In this document: piece after piece, positions 21,851-32,864 of the stretch
Layout of the letters: the number at the start of each line of letters is the position of its first letter
Position numbering within the stretch: position 1 is the stretch's first letter
Source: Larix kaempferi
Taxonomy: Eukaryota; Streptophyta; Pinopsida; Pinales; Pinaceae
Reading direction: 5' to 3'
Assembly: GCA_027924585.1 (NCBI GenBank)
Contig: BSBM01001439.1
Coordinates: 818,001 to 882,000, forward strand
DNA length: 64,000 nt
Made by a program: the position numbers and the translations under genes
Notes under the pieces: model-generated
Database searches by the model: none
Told to the model about the DNA's origin: nothing
The model's input: only the letters and a program-made list of their open reading frames with translations

Positions 21851-24800
21851 TCAATCCTGTGCGTGAGTTTCTGCTGGCAGAGGATCGCCCAAATTAATTG
21901 CTGCTGACGTTGCCTGGGAAGAGACACTCGAGCCTATCGTGGTTGCTGGAGTGGCTACTGGGAGAGAAGATTCTGGATCTGCTGATGCTCCTACTACTGC
22001 TGCAGCTTTCTTTTCCTCTTCCGCTATGTAGCTGTACCACATACCTATGTCCCTTATGACTATGTTTGCTGCAGCAGGAAACAAGATTTTCTGAGAAGTT
22101 ACATTCTTCCCGAGTTCTGTTCTAATGCTTTGAACTTCGGCTACTGCAGCTTGATGCACTTCCTTCAGCAGATGGTTGTGGAGGGATGACAATCCAACAT
22201 AATGTTGAAGGTCATCAATAGCCAGAACATCAATCCTTTTCACATACTCGGTTTGAACGCCTAGCTCTTCCTTTAGCTGAGACAAACGCTGCTCCTTTTC
22301 CGGAAAGTCCTCCAGGGTCTGAGGGAAACTCAATGTGCATTTATCATGTACCCCTTGGAGCCTTTGGTACAGATTGCTAATTTTATCTGTTGTTCTTTGC
22401 ACACTGGTTATCATCTTACTGGCACAGTTCCTGCCAAACTCCAAGAGGGCTATGTCCTCATTAAAACTGTCCACAGATTTAAATGGGAGGTGTGTGGGGA
22501 AACCCCCTTTTCCTTCTCTCCACGCCATCTGACTGATGATATTTTCTTTGACACGGGTATTCTTTGCTTTGAGCCTATGAGCTTCCACATTAATTTCTTT
22601 TAACCTGACCACCATGGCCTTGAGCTTGCAAACCTCATCAGTGATTAGCTCTTGAGTGTCATACACCTGCTTCAGGATGTTGCATGGAAGCTCATGGAAA
22701 AGAGACATGTCCATTGTTCTACCCTCGGCTTGCTCTAACTGCTCGGCTAATGTCCGCTTGTCTGCTTCTAGCTGAGATGCCTTTTCTTCCGCTTCATTCT
22801 TCTCTGCTTCCACAATCATCATTTGGAGTGTTAGCTGGTCCTTTTCCTCCTCCAGTTGGATCTACTTGTTTGACAGCTCCTTATGCTAAGCGTACAAGCA
22901 ATTATACTTGTTCACTACCAGATCTCTTTGGGCTTTCTCATTAGCCACAGTCTGTTGTAGCGAACGAGCTCTCTTCTTTGTCAAAATATTTTCTCTAACT
23001 ATCACACCCACATTGTCCAGTGATTCTCTTGTTGTTTCCACAACTGCGGATGCCATAGCAAAGGGATCCTTATCTGTATTTTTCATTACAGTGACCTCTC
23101 GGTGGGTAACGATGTCTTCATGGAAGGGACTTTTGACCCTCTCTTCTGATTTGAGGACCATTGCTTTCCTCTTCTTTTCGTAGACAAACTCATTCCACCT
23201 GGACATTGTACGCTTTCCCGATGGCGTGTACGAGACAATTGGTCGGTTTATGATGTCTATGTCTTCTTCAGCAGGTGGGGTCCGGACTTCTTGAGATGGA
23301 TTCATGCCCTTATTTTGGGTACCAGAGCCTCCCGCTTGAGATGTGTCTATATCCATGTCTTGGACACCGGACCCACTGGCTTGAGCATCTTCCCTTGCTT
23401 TCAACTCTTCTTCTGCCTTCCTTTCTGCCTCAGCTTGCTCAGCTTCAGCCTCTTTCTGCTTTTGGGTTTCCTCACCCTCTTTCCGCAAGCTTTCATTTTC
23501 AGCTTCTTGTTGCATTCTTGCCACTTCAGCTTCCTGCTGCCTTCTTTCCATTTCAGCTTCCTGCTGCCACCTGGCTTCTTCTGCTTCCTGCTGCAGCTTG
23601 GCTTCCTCAGCTTCCTGTAGTAACCTGGCTTCTTCTCTTAATATGAGCTCTTCCTGAGCTCAGGCATCCTCAGCTTCTTTCTCCTTCTGCTGGCTGGTCT
23701 TCTGGGCATTGGTTGAGCTAGAGCTTGCTCCAGTGCTTTGGTGACAGACCCATAGCTCAGCCATGTTGATGATACCTCTGAATGCCTCTTCCTCGGCATC
23801 AGGATAGTGGGAGTACTCGAAGTGAGCATAGATCTCCTTACAGTGCTCAGCAACTCTTCCCTTTCTGTCATTCCTGTGGAAGATCACTTCACCGAAGTGG
23901 AAGGCTTTCAGCTCTTGAGTAAATTCATCGACCGAGGCAACCCCCGAGAACTTGTAAGCACCTATACAGAAAGGTAGGGGGGGAAAGGAAGCCTTATGAT
24001 GTTTGTGGAGCATTGCTCCAATTCCATCCAGGAAGAGTTGTCTTACTACCTCCTTGAGGACCACATAGTCCGTGGCATACTGCGGCAAAATATATGGGGG
24101 CTTAGTCCCTCCAAACATTCTGAGGTAGGTACCTTGTTCTGAAAAGTAAAAATCCCCGTAATCCTCAAGGACTTCCACAGCGTTCTCTAACAGGCAGTTG
24201 GGCTCCTCCCTGAACAATTTCTCATATAGGGGCATGATGAACCCCTCACAGATGAGTTTGTAACTAGGCTTGTAATTCTGAACCCACAACATCCTGAAAG
24301 CGATATAGACCGGGGTAGTGGCCTTATCCCATGTGCAGCCCAATTTGGGGAAGTCTATCTTGGCCAAAATACAATCAATTAGATATGAAGACATGAAAAA
24401 CTCAGCCTTCTTCAAGGCTAGTCCTTCTTTAGCAGCAACTATCATCGAGGCCAAACTATCTGATAGGAGAGTGGCCCAGTCAAACACAGTTCCCTTGAAT
24501 TCCACGTAGTGGATAATAGGGACCCACTGAATCTTATACACTGTGCCATCGGGAATGCCGAAGATTCTGCACAGCATTAAAGCGATCAATCTGAAAGGAG
24601 CTCTCAGATTATGTACGTCATATTCATCACTTCCTTTCTTTCTCAAATGTTTTCCTGCCATTAGCAGCTTCTTGGCCATCTCGACGTTGTTCATCTGGCT
24701 CAACCATTCATCAGTCAGAGCTTGTTGGACACGGGGAAATTTGTAGGCTGCCGCAAGATACGCGGGTTGAAATGAGGCAATAGCCACTTTCCCGCTATCA

Positions 24801-25105
24801 TTTATCACTCTCCCTTCAACATCGGCATGTTGGAGTATCCATCCGATCACTTCAGCACAGGGGAACAGGTCAGGGCGGGTAGCGGCTCTAGTTATGCCTG
24901 AGGCTCTGATATTGAGATAAATAGGCCCTTCCTCTAGCAACATATCTGGGATCTCTTGGTCCCGGATCATTCTGTATATGTCACCCCATCTGATTTCAGG
25001 AGGGACACCGGTGGTGCACCTTGTATCCTGGAGTGAAGTTTTAGTTTTAAGTGGCGCAGGCTTCTTCTCTGTCATCTTAGCCTTCTTCTTACTGGCTTTC
25101 GGCAT
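21851..25105 (-). pseudogene. LTR-encoded ~1,084-codon frame, 5' LTR copy (unknown protein + coiled coils)
   Basis: The best-preserved copy, in one frame from ATG 25105 (MPKASKKKAKMTEKK, a basic start) to TGA 21851, with stops at 23660 (TGA; CGA in the other LTR), 22886 (TAG; GAG in the other) and 22863 (TAG; TAC in the other). Residues 1 to ~475 look globular, with conserved blocks such as WGDIYRMIRDQEIP and GCTWDKATTPVY. About 482-590 is a Glu/Gln/Ala coiled coil with repeated ARxQQEAE; about 600-680 is polar with a KKRKAM basic patch; about 700-800 is a second coiled coil. The last ~90 residues are Ala/Ser/Pro-rich. There is no zinc finger, protease, transposase or polymerase motif. The family is unknown to me; in the RNA it would precede gag, like the extra ORF of Ogre elements, but here it is inside the LTR. 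Confidence 0.82.
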
Positions 25106-25286
25106 CTTGGCTTATCCCTGATAGCACCCATAGACAAGTCATCATGAATTTGAGCAACATACTGTGAGATTTTAACAGGGAGCATCGTTGTTTTAATATG
25201 TCAATGAGATAAGTATAATGAAGCTGTATATTTAGGAAGCAAAACACTATTTCAACATGGAACATAAATTGAAACATTTGAATCTT

Positions 25287-25523
25287 TTAAAAGGATGAGT
25301 TTGGGATGCTCCTGAGAGGATAGGTTATGTCGCGGCAACAATTTGCTCTCGGCCTGGCCCTAGGAGAAATGGTGATCTTCGTTTTATCAGGAACATAATT
25401 ATAAATTTTTAGCCAGCCTAATTCTTTAAAGGGGCCGGTTTGGAATGTTCCTGATAGAATAAGCGTATTGCGGAAGCAACCGGATTTCGGTTTAGCTCTG
25501 GGGAAGAGGGTATCTTTCGTCAT
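25287..25523 (-). CDS. Small open frame in LTR leader (78 codons), 5' LTR copy, doubtful
   Basis: Counterpart of 11097-11333, same length, starting MTKDTLFPRAKPKSGC. It lies about 180 nt upstream of the long frame. Its two related halves reflect a ~100-bp direct repeat. No known family. Confidence 0.25.
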   Translation of the reverse strand: MTKDTLFPRAKPKSGCFRNTLILSGTFQTGPFKELGWLKIYNYVPDKTKITISPRARPRANCCRDITYPLRSIPNSSF

Positions 25524-25903
25524 TGTGCTTTTAAAAGGCTAGTGGCGGGGAAGTCTAGGGTGAAATAACCCTGCGACGAAATGGAGCCACTTTCACCTTT
25601 ACGACCCGGCGAGGGCTTTGAACGCCGTTGTCATTTACGGCACCTGCCGAGGTACCTATGGGAGGTTTGAACATGGGAAATGACGCCTGTCGTAAGATTT
25701 AAATTGGGTATAGGTCACGTTGGAACTGAGTTTTACGAAAAGGCCCGGGGATTTACGTTTTAGGCTTTCGGCCGGGGACATGAAAAGTCCATGGGGCTTT
25801 GGAATTTTGACATAATGAGGCACGCGGCCCGGGGAGGAAAATAGAACCAGTCTAACCGTCCGCACTAACTGTCTCTACCCAAAAAAACGTTCTATCCTGT
25901 CTC

Positions 25904-25912
25904 TGTTTTATA
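25904..25912 (-). promoter_or_regulatory. Candidate TATA box of giant element, 5' LTR copy
   Basis: Minus strand CATATAAAACAGAGACAGG, the counterpart of 11714-11722. If used, RNA would start near 25870-25880, leaving a ~770-nt leader before the ATG at 25105 and placing the whole long frame in R-U5. Confidence 0.35.
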
Positions 25913-26299
25913 TGACGAGAACTCAATTCAAACTGTATGTGACGGGCAAAAAATAGCCCATGACGGGTGTTTTGCCCGTCAAAATCCCACCAAAACCCAT
26001 CATTTTCAAACAAAATACAACCCAATAGAAATTGGAAGCGTAGAAGGGGCAAATTTCAAGGTTAGAATCCTACCTGGCACCGTGAGGGTCGATGAACGAG
26101 GTGGCCACGAACGCGGATGAGCGAAATGCGCTGGAGCAATTTGCACGGCATTACACATCGTTTGCCAATCGAAAACAATGATTTGTTGGCTCAAGCCCCC
26201 ACCGTATATTTAAATAGGACAGGCACGTGCAAGCATTTAGTTTGGTGGGTGGCGCAATTAGTCGCGGTTTAAATACCGGTACGTCGGCGGTCAAATCAT

Positions 26300-27325
26300 G
26301 AAATGCGAAGCTTTTGAAAAGGGCTCCCGCGGTAGCGGAGAGAAAACTTTTAAAAGATCCCAACGTTTCGGAAGGTTTCGGTGAATGCTTCCGCAGAAGG
26401 CTTTCGAAAACTTAAAAAGTTTCTAAGTAATGGTCGGGCCTCGAGAGAGAGTTTCGGAAAGCCTTTTCCCTTAGCCTCCTCCGTTTCGAACAGGACTAGT
26501 GAATGCCTCCGCCGTTGCGGATGGCTTCTTTGAAAGGTTCCGCAAAGATTTGGTGTTTCGGCATTTCGGGAAGGTTTTGCGACGGTTTCCGCAACTGCGG
26601 AAGCAAAACCCAGAAGGCTTTCGCGAGTTTTAAAGAAAATTTTGAGTTTCCGTTTCGGAAAGTTTATGCGAACGGCTTCCGCAAGTGCGGGCGGTTCCGT
26701 AACATTCTTCCTCCATTTCGGGAGGGATTCACCATAAGCTTCCGCAATTGTTTAACGAAGACTTTTCAAAACTTTTCGGGAGGTTTGGACGAACAGTTCC
26801 CGCCGTTTCGGGAGCAAATCTTGAATTCTTCCGCTGTTTCGGAAAGAATTTGCCAATGGCTCCCGCAAGTCATGGGCAAAATTCTAAGTTCCTTTTCGGA
26901 AAGATATCGTGGCGGCTTCCGCAAGTTTCGGGCGGTTTCGTTGAATTCTCCCGCCGTTTCGGGAGGGAAAACCGAATCTCTCCACAAACAAAAACCAAAA
27001 TTTTTTTAAGTCCCTTTTCGGGAGCTAAATGCGAATGATTCCCGCCGTTTCGGGAGAACAACTCGAATGATTCCGCGGTTGCGGAAGGTTTGAGCGAGGA
27101 ACCCCCGCCGTTTCGGGAAGGATTGCCCAATAGTTTCCGCGATTTTCCAATCGAAACTTCTAAGTCTTCTTTCAGGAGTTTTGTAAAAGACTTTCATCGT
27201 TTCGGGAGAGAAGACTGAAAGGCTCTGAAGAACTTCCTTCTTACGTCCCGCAACACGCTCAAAATATTCTAAGTCATATTTTCGAGAAGCTTATGCGTTT
27301 GGCTTCCACAACCGCGGAGAGGTAG
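26300..27325. repeat. Array of short GC-rich palindromes in U3, 5' LTR copy
   Basis: Same array as 12150-13265, with elements such as TCCCGCCGTTTCGGGA (about 26949, 27040) and TTCCGCGGTTGCGGAA (about 27071). A few units have lost pairing by substitution (for example CTTTCATCGTTTCGGGAG near 27191). The left end is shortened by the ~140-bp deletion. Confidence 0.8.
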
Positions 27326-27549
27326 CCCGAGAGACTCCAAATTGTCGGGGAAAATTCTAAGTTCCCTTTTGGTTCCTTGGGGGGAAAATGGAAAGGTTTA
27401 TGGCAAGATGTTCAGTTGGGAAACAAGATTTTATGTTGAAAAACACAGATAACAGCTGGGATGGCTTCTTAAGGCAAACTTTCTACACAAAATGAAAGGA
27501 GGGGCCCCAACATGTACAAAATTTGGGGGGGGGGGTTGCTGCAACAACA

Positions 27550-27554
27550 CATAT
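27550..27554. repeat. Target-site duplication (CATAT), right copy
   Basis: CATAT immediately follows the CAACAACA end of the right LTR and matches 6500-6504. Confidence 0.9.
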
Positions 27555-29025
27555 CTTATCTTTATCTCTTATATTATATGCATGATCCATTTGTTCCATC
27601 TTTGCTTTATTTATCATATCAAATATACTAAGGATATTTTTCCAATGGTGTGATCATCTTGTTCTACTATCATTCCAAGTGGTCATATGCCAAAGTAATT
27701 CACTCTAGAGGTGGCTAGTCTCTAGAGGATACTTAATAGCTCAACCATGGTTAGTATTACATCACACACCATTCATGCTCAGACATGCAAAGAGTTACCT
27801 CAACACATGAGGATCTATCTTGACACACAATACCTTAGACTTAACAAGCAAGATTGTACAACATCATCACTTTGACATACAAAGCAATTACCTCAACACA
27901 TAAGGCTTAGTCATTCTTGAGTCCAACTCAATCATCTACTCCAAGTTTCCTGAGTCCAACTTAGGATCCCTAAGGCACTACCTCGACACACGAGTCTGAA
28001 TCCTAGCACACAAGATTGACTTGGATAATGACTCAAGATGTTGTAACTTTAATAGGTTCCACATGAGAAAGGTAATATGTCGGATTCGTGGGGGTATGTC
28101 CAATTCTAATACCATTTAGGGGTGTATCTCAATGGGTCCCCATAGTCACTACCTAGTTGGTTCCCCTTCACTGTAGAATTTTCCCACGAGTGACAAATCT
28201 ATGGAAATTAGATGTTGGATTTTTTCCTTTTAGGGAGGTTGATTTTAGTTAATTATGAAATTAATTAAAAAAAAACAATGTTAGGATTGGTTTTAATTGT
28301 AATTAGGTTATTTAAGTGAAATGGAACTTAGATATGTAATCTAACCACTCACAAATTCTTTGATTGCAGGATTGAGCAAGAAAGGAAAGCATGAGTTATT
28401 TACTATGATTAATCTATGATTCTTTACTCTTCAACAAAAACTAATAAATTTTCTAATTAAACTACTTCTCACTTTAGAATTTACCGTGAGCTACTAGGAT
28501 TGAGTTGAACTCGTAGGATATACTTTGATAGTGAGGATTCGTTACTTTTTGTAAGAAAGTAAAAATTTGAAAGAGAACATTGTCTAATTACTAAGAAACT
28601 GAAAACTAATCTAAAAAAGGGTTACTTTCTAATTGAAGCTCAAAGGAAATATTTTGGATTGTATCTTGGTTGATTTTAGTTAGTTTAGCTTTTAACTTAG
28701 AAAAATTAGGAAAAACTAAATAAAAGATGAAATACCCCCTAGGGTAGGGCATATGAGAGGGTTGGTGGCTTATCTCACTATCTCCTCTAAGTTACAACTT
28801 GAAATAGAAGTGCTTGCTGGTCCTTTATATATTAGGATTCCAACCATGCTTACAAATGTTTTAATAAGCGAAGAGGAAGAAAGGCGCCTAAGGGGGTCCT
28901 AGATGCCCCGAATCAACAAAAAATGGGGAGAGTCTCTCTCTACCTGTTCGTGACTGGGTAATAATCAACGAGCAAATATCCTTAGAAGCTTACCTAAATT
29001 AGTGTTAAAAAACATGCAAATCAAA
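27555..29025. other. No gene seen
   Basis: AT-rich sequence continuing the pre-insertion host sequence from 6504. No open frame of note on either strand. ACCTCAACACA-type and CACACAAG-type short phrases recur around 27790-28010 without a clear period. No PBS, PPT or coding motif recognised. Confidence 0.5.
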
Positions 29026-30082
29026 TGTTTCTTATAGCATCTTTTGTCACACTTGTCCCATATATGCTATGATGACCGATCTTATACATTTACCTCTTTT
29101 GGCGGAATCCCTTAGTCCCTGATAATCTATAATAACAATTATTCTTGAAAAAACCTCTTAAAAACTGTATTTTTCAAGATGTAAGCAACCTATATATATC
29201 TAGCATGCATCCATCCAACCTGTCTTTGGCTAGTCCGCGTACATGACTGTTCGAGGGTAAAAAATAAAAAGGAAGTTACTTTACAGGAAAAGTTTCAGTT
29301 TTGTTCATTCCCAACTATCCCAATCTCGTAAGTAATTGTCTCCTAACTTATTTAATTGCCTCCCCATCAACATAAAAGAGGCATAAGTGAAGGAAAAATG
29401 AGATTGAGTATTGGATATTATGCCCTTATGATGTACGATTACAATCATATCTAAAATCCATGTTTTCCTTGGTCTACAAAATCCCCTTTCCCCTATTTGA
29501 ATCTATTTTTTCAACCATCATTGAGATCCCATATTATGCTAAAAGATTGATGTGATTCCTTTTAGCATACCTCTCTTAGTGAAACGAGATTGAGTGTGAG
29601 AAAGGTATGTGTGGAAGGACTCCAATCTCAATTCCAGAATGATGTTTCAATGAGGTTCAGGTGAAATCTATCCATTTGTAACTTGTTGTTATTTAGTTAT
29701 AAAATAACTCTCTTTTCCATCCAGTTCAAGTGTTTAATTTCAATCTTTGATTCTTGGAATTTGGATGAGTTATTCAGCAATTCATTTGTAAATTATATCT
29801 TTGCAGCAATAACTTCTCTTTTTTAGATCTTTGCTTATTTTCAAGTTGAATCTTGGAGAATTTGGTGAGAACATTGGAGCAGCATCAGCCGAGGGATTCT
29901 ACATCAGCCATTTGGATCCCGAGTAAGTTACATTTTAAACCTTCTTTGTCCATTTCAAGAAAGTTTGCTTGCAAAGAGTTTTGAATTTGTTTTGCTTGAA
30001 TATTTGAGTCTTCTTTTGCGTATCACTATGTTGTGGTTTGGCCCAAAGACCACTAGGGTAATTTAAATTCCTGAAATAGAAA
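29026..30082 (+). repeat. LTR of a Tat-like gypsy family (copy 1)
   Basis: Identified because the reverse complement of the solo LTR at 36641-44311 matches it along its length: for example TTTGTCACACTTGTCCCATA near 29045, the AGTAATTG/AACTTATTTAATTGCCTCCC area, and CCCAAAGACCACTAGGGTAATTTAAATTCC near 30042-30070. The start TGTTTCTTATAGCATC corresponds to TGTTATATCATC in the other copy. It is followed directly by a tRNA-Arg PBS, so it is a 5' LTR on plus. Confidence 0.75.
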
Positions 30083-30100
30083 TGGTGACTCCACTGGGGA
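30083..30100 (+). promoter_or_regulatory. tRNA-Arg primer-binding site
   Basis: TGGTGACTCCACTGGGGA differs at one base from TGGCGACTCCACTGGGGA, the complement of the plant tRNA-Arg(ACG) 3' end used by many Tat/Ogre elements. It abuts the LTR end. Confidence 0.8.
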
Positions 30101-32049
30101 GTTTTTCCATTTTGGGTAGTTAGGGCTTTTATGTTTGTTGATTGATTTTTTGGTCTATTTTTGCTTTGTTTCTATTGTTTGTTCAAAAACTTTCCTATCT
30201 CAACCTAGTATCTTTCCATCATAGGACCCTTATGAGAAAAAAAATTGTTGGGGCATCCAAATATTTATTTTTTTCTTTTTCCCATGCGTGTACGTGGGTA
30301 ATGTGCACACAAGTGCATACTTTTCCTATAGGATTCATTGTTTTTGCAAAAAAACTTGTTTTGTCCCTGTACACGACCTAAACATTAGACACTCACGTAC
30401 ACGTCACCTGGTCTTGTCCAGCCCATGTACTTCTATTTTTGCTTCTTTTTTCAGTTTCTCTTTCTTTGAGTTGGAAATGTGGGTTGCTTTTTGTCTAAGT
30501 TGACTATGAATGACTGATTTTTTTTATTTTCTTTTTTTCAGAAATCAACACTTTTTTTTACAAAACAAAAACAAAAGAAATCTTTTGTGATTTAGGGATT
30601 TCCCCCAAATCCTATTTTTTTAGATTGTTTTTGTAAAAAATTTTAGTAGTTTGAATTCTTATAAAAGATTTATGTTTAGATATTTACTTTTATATCCATA
30701 TCATCACAAAAAATCGATAAAATTGCCATTGCTTTGTAAGTTTTCTTGTTGATTGGTTGTTTCATTTCGAAAAGAAGGTAATGTTTGCATTTGTTTGTTC
30801 TTTACTTGTATATTTGTGCATTAAGTCGAGAAAAATTTATGTAATCTTGTTAATACTTCTTTCTTTTCTTGCAATAGTTAAACAACAAAGTTTATCTTTC
30901 TTTTTGTAAAAAGAGAAAAAGTTTTTTTCTTTTGAAAATTTGAATTTTCTATTAAAAAGAAAAGAAAAAGAAAAGTTTATTTATTTGGTTTGGATTGTTT
31001 ATTTCAAATTCTAAAAAGAGAAAAGTTTCATTTTTGTTTTCTTCTCAAAAAAAAATTTGTTAAAAGAATGAAAAGTAAAAAGAAAAAGAAATTTTTGGAA
31101 AAAGTTGTTGCATTTTGAAAGAAGTGTTATATAGCATTTAAAACAGTGAAGATCATTTTTTATTTCTACGCTTATATATCTTTAAAAGTTTTTTTAATTC
31201 TTGTAAGTGTCAAGAACATCTCCAATTTCACTTCCATGTCCCCTTGAGTAATAATAGCCACTAAAATTAACGCTTAATATAAAATTAATTAGAACTTTAT
31301 TTTGGTAGGGTTCATCAATTTAGCTTAAGCTCCGGATCTTTGGATAGGTTGGAAGTTAACAACCCAAGATCATTGTAAACTTTTAAACTTAGTTTTGTTT
31401 CCATAAGGATAGGGAGAAATCCAACACCATAAGGGCATGGCTGGGAAGCTCCACTAACACCGAAGTTAAGCACAAGTTCATGTGAGGTTGAGTTGAAGGG
31501 AAAACCCCTTGATACTTAAACCAAGAATTTGTGGGATTTTGCATGTATGTGGATTTATTTAGTACCAAAATTTGTGCCCCTTGAGGTGCCAATACTATTG
31601 ATATTTTGGGCTTAGATACCCTACCCATACGTACGATCCTAACCATTGACTATTCCCCTGGACGTCGAATACAAATTGGTGACCATAGTATCTTGTCTTA
31701 GGTACCACACAAGTGAAGGTAGGGGGCTTCCTTGGTAATTGTTCTTGAACCTTTGTTGTTCATCAATGGGACTTGATCAACCCACACTGAAATTTGAAAG
31801 GCCCTTTGTTTGCTTGGTTGATTTCCTAGGAATTTTTATAATGGTGTGCTCTTTGTACTATGTGTGATTTAGTGGGCCTTAGAGATTATTCTATTTTGAA
31901 ACATTTTTAAGTGTGGAAGATCAACCACTTCCTTATTCTAGGAGGATCCATGACCTTCCTCTAGTCACATTAGATACTCCATTGTGTCTGCAAAGGCATC
32001 GAACAAACACATATATATATATTTCGAGCCTCATATATTAGGGGGCATC
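30101..32049 (+). other. Decayed leader/internal region of Tat-like element
   Basis: AT-rich, with long runs of T and A (30160-31200) and no credible frame. It ends in TTAGGGGGCATC, a PPT-like run at about 32037-32049 before the next LTR. A 15-base block CACCGAAGTTAAGCA (about 31459-31473) resembles the internal A-box region of 5S rRNA, but the flanks do not extend the match enough to call a 5S gene. Confidence 0.45.
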
Positions 32050-32844
32050 TATTAATGCTTAAATATCACATACATGCAACATTTAGGCTAATCTTACAGA
32101 AACATTTCATCAACATACATAATGCAGCTCACCGAAAACTTCCTCATCAGATCCAGAAAACAATTTGAGCCCCATAATGCCAAAAATAGTCTAAAGGGAA
32201 AATAACATGACTTTAAGCACTCGAACCCCGCAATATGTATCGTGATTTATCTGTACAATTATCAGCGCAACCCTACGTGGGTTTCCCCTCGATACCCACA
32301 CGACTGATAAAACTATGGGACCAAAAAATTATGTGGCACATTAAAGGATCAGAACGACTCTCTTGGATACAAAATTCGAATTGGGACCTCTCACATGCTT
32401 GGGGGAATTGAATAGCCCCTCTCATGTACTTGGGAACTAGTTCAAAGGAGGAGGGAGTTCACATTTGGATCTAGATATTTCTTGGCCACCCTTTGGACTA
32501 TAAAAGGAATCCATGGGCATGCATTCTATAGGAATAAATTTAGAACAAAGTTATGATGTTGGAATAACATTGAGAGATCCTCTTTCAATCGCATTCTTAC
32601 CTCATCTTGGCATACACAAATCTCTCTTTCCCTCTTCTCGTAAGAGGCAAGATTTTCTTCCATGGTTGTCTCCATCCTCAAGGAGAAATATTTTAGGTTA
32701 CTTTATCTTAGGTTAGTTTTATTAGAGTTGCTTTAGCTTATGAGTGCTTATTCTTCCTAACCCTCGGCTACTGTTGTTCCCTTGGAACAAGATGCAAGGA
32801 TAATAGGGAATATTTATCACCCTTGTGTCATTTTTCCCTTAACA
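32050..32844 (+). repeat. LTR of a second Tat-like family, PPT before and PBS after
   Basis: Begins TATTAATGC after a G-rich run (compare GGGGCAATC then TGTTAAC at 5300) and ends CTTAACA. A TATA box (CTATAAAAGG, 32498-32507) lies inside. About 795 bp. Having a PPT on the left and a PBS on the right means internal sequence flanks it on both sides. It differs in sequence from the LTR at 29026-30082. Confidence 0.6.
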
Positions 32845-32851
32845 GTTTTTA

Positions 32852-32864
32852 TGGCGACTCCACT
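32852..32864 (+). promoter_or_regulatory. Partial tRNA-Arg primer-binding site
   Basis: TGGCGACTCCACT matches the first 13 bases of the tRNA-Arg(ACG) PBS, 7 nt after the LTR end; the following CTATT does not match the expected GGGGA. It is either decayed or used with partial pairing. Confidence 0.6.

Larger units (their letters stand above)
6505..27549 (-). mobile_element. Giant Ty3/gypsy retrotransposon (21,045 bp) with ~7-kb coding LTRs
   Basis: This is one complete insertion: LTR 6505-13493, internal region 13494-20683, LTR 20684-27549, flanked by CATAT on both sides. The sense strand is minus, shown by the PBS-like sequence next to the right-hand LTR and gag-pol reading from 20650 to 14555. 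Both LTRs have TGTTG..CAACA ends. The first ~225 bp of the two LTRs differ at about 7 positions by eye (about 3%); the right LTR also lacks about 140 bp. Domain order is gag, protease, RNase H (archaeal-like), RT, RNase H (gypsy type), integrase, without a chromodomain. Each LTR carries a ~1,080-codon frame. It landed at the edge of the older Tat-like LTR. All frames carry stops, so this copy is inactive. Confidence 0.92.
20684..27549 (-). repeat. 5' LTR of giant element (6,866 bp)
   Basis: Right copy, 5' in the sense of the element. Same order of parts as the left LTR. It lacks about 140 bp present in the left LTR (12103-12238), which removes two or three palindromes of the array; the join is near 26290. 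The long frame is uninterrupted by frameshifts here, and it has 11 bp near 23650 that the other copy lost. The outer edge is set by the CATAT TSD. The non-coding tail between the frame and the PBS is 20684-21850. Confidence 0.92.

Noticed and set aside
31425-31490. A 5S rRNA gene
   Set aside because: Only about 15-20 bases fit; the C-box and overall length are not matched.
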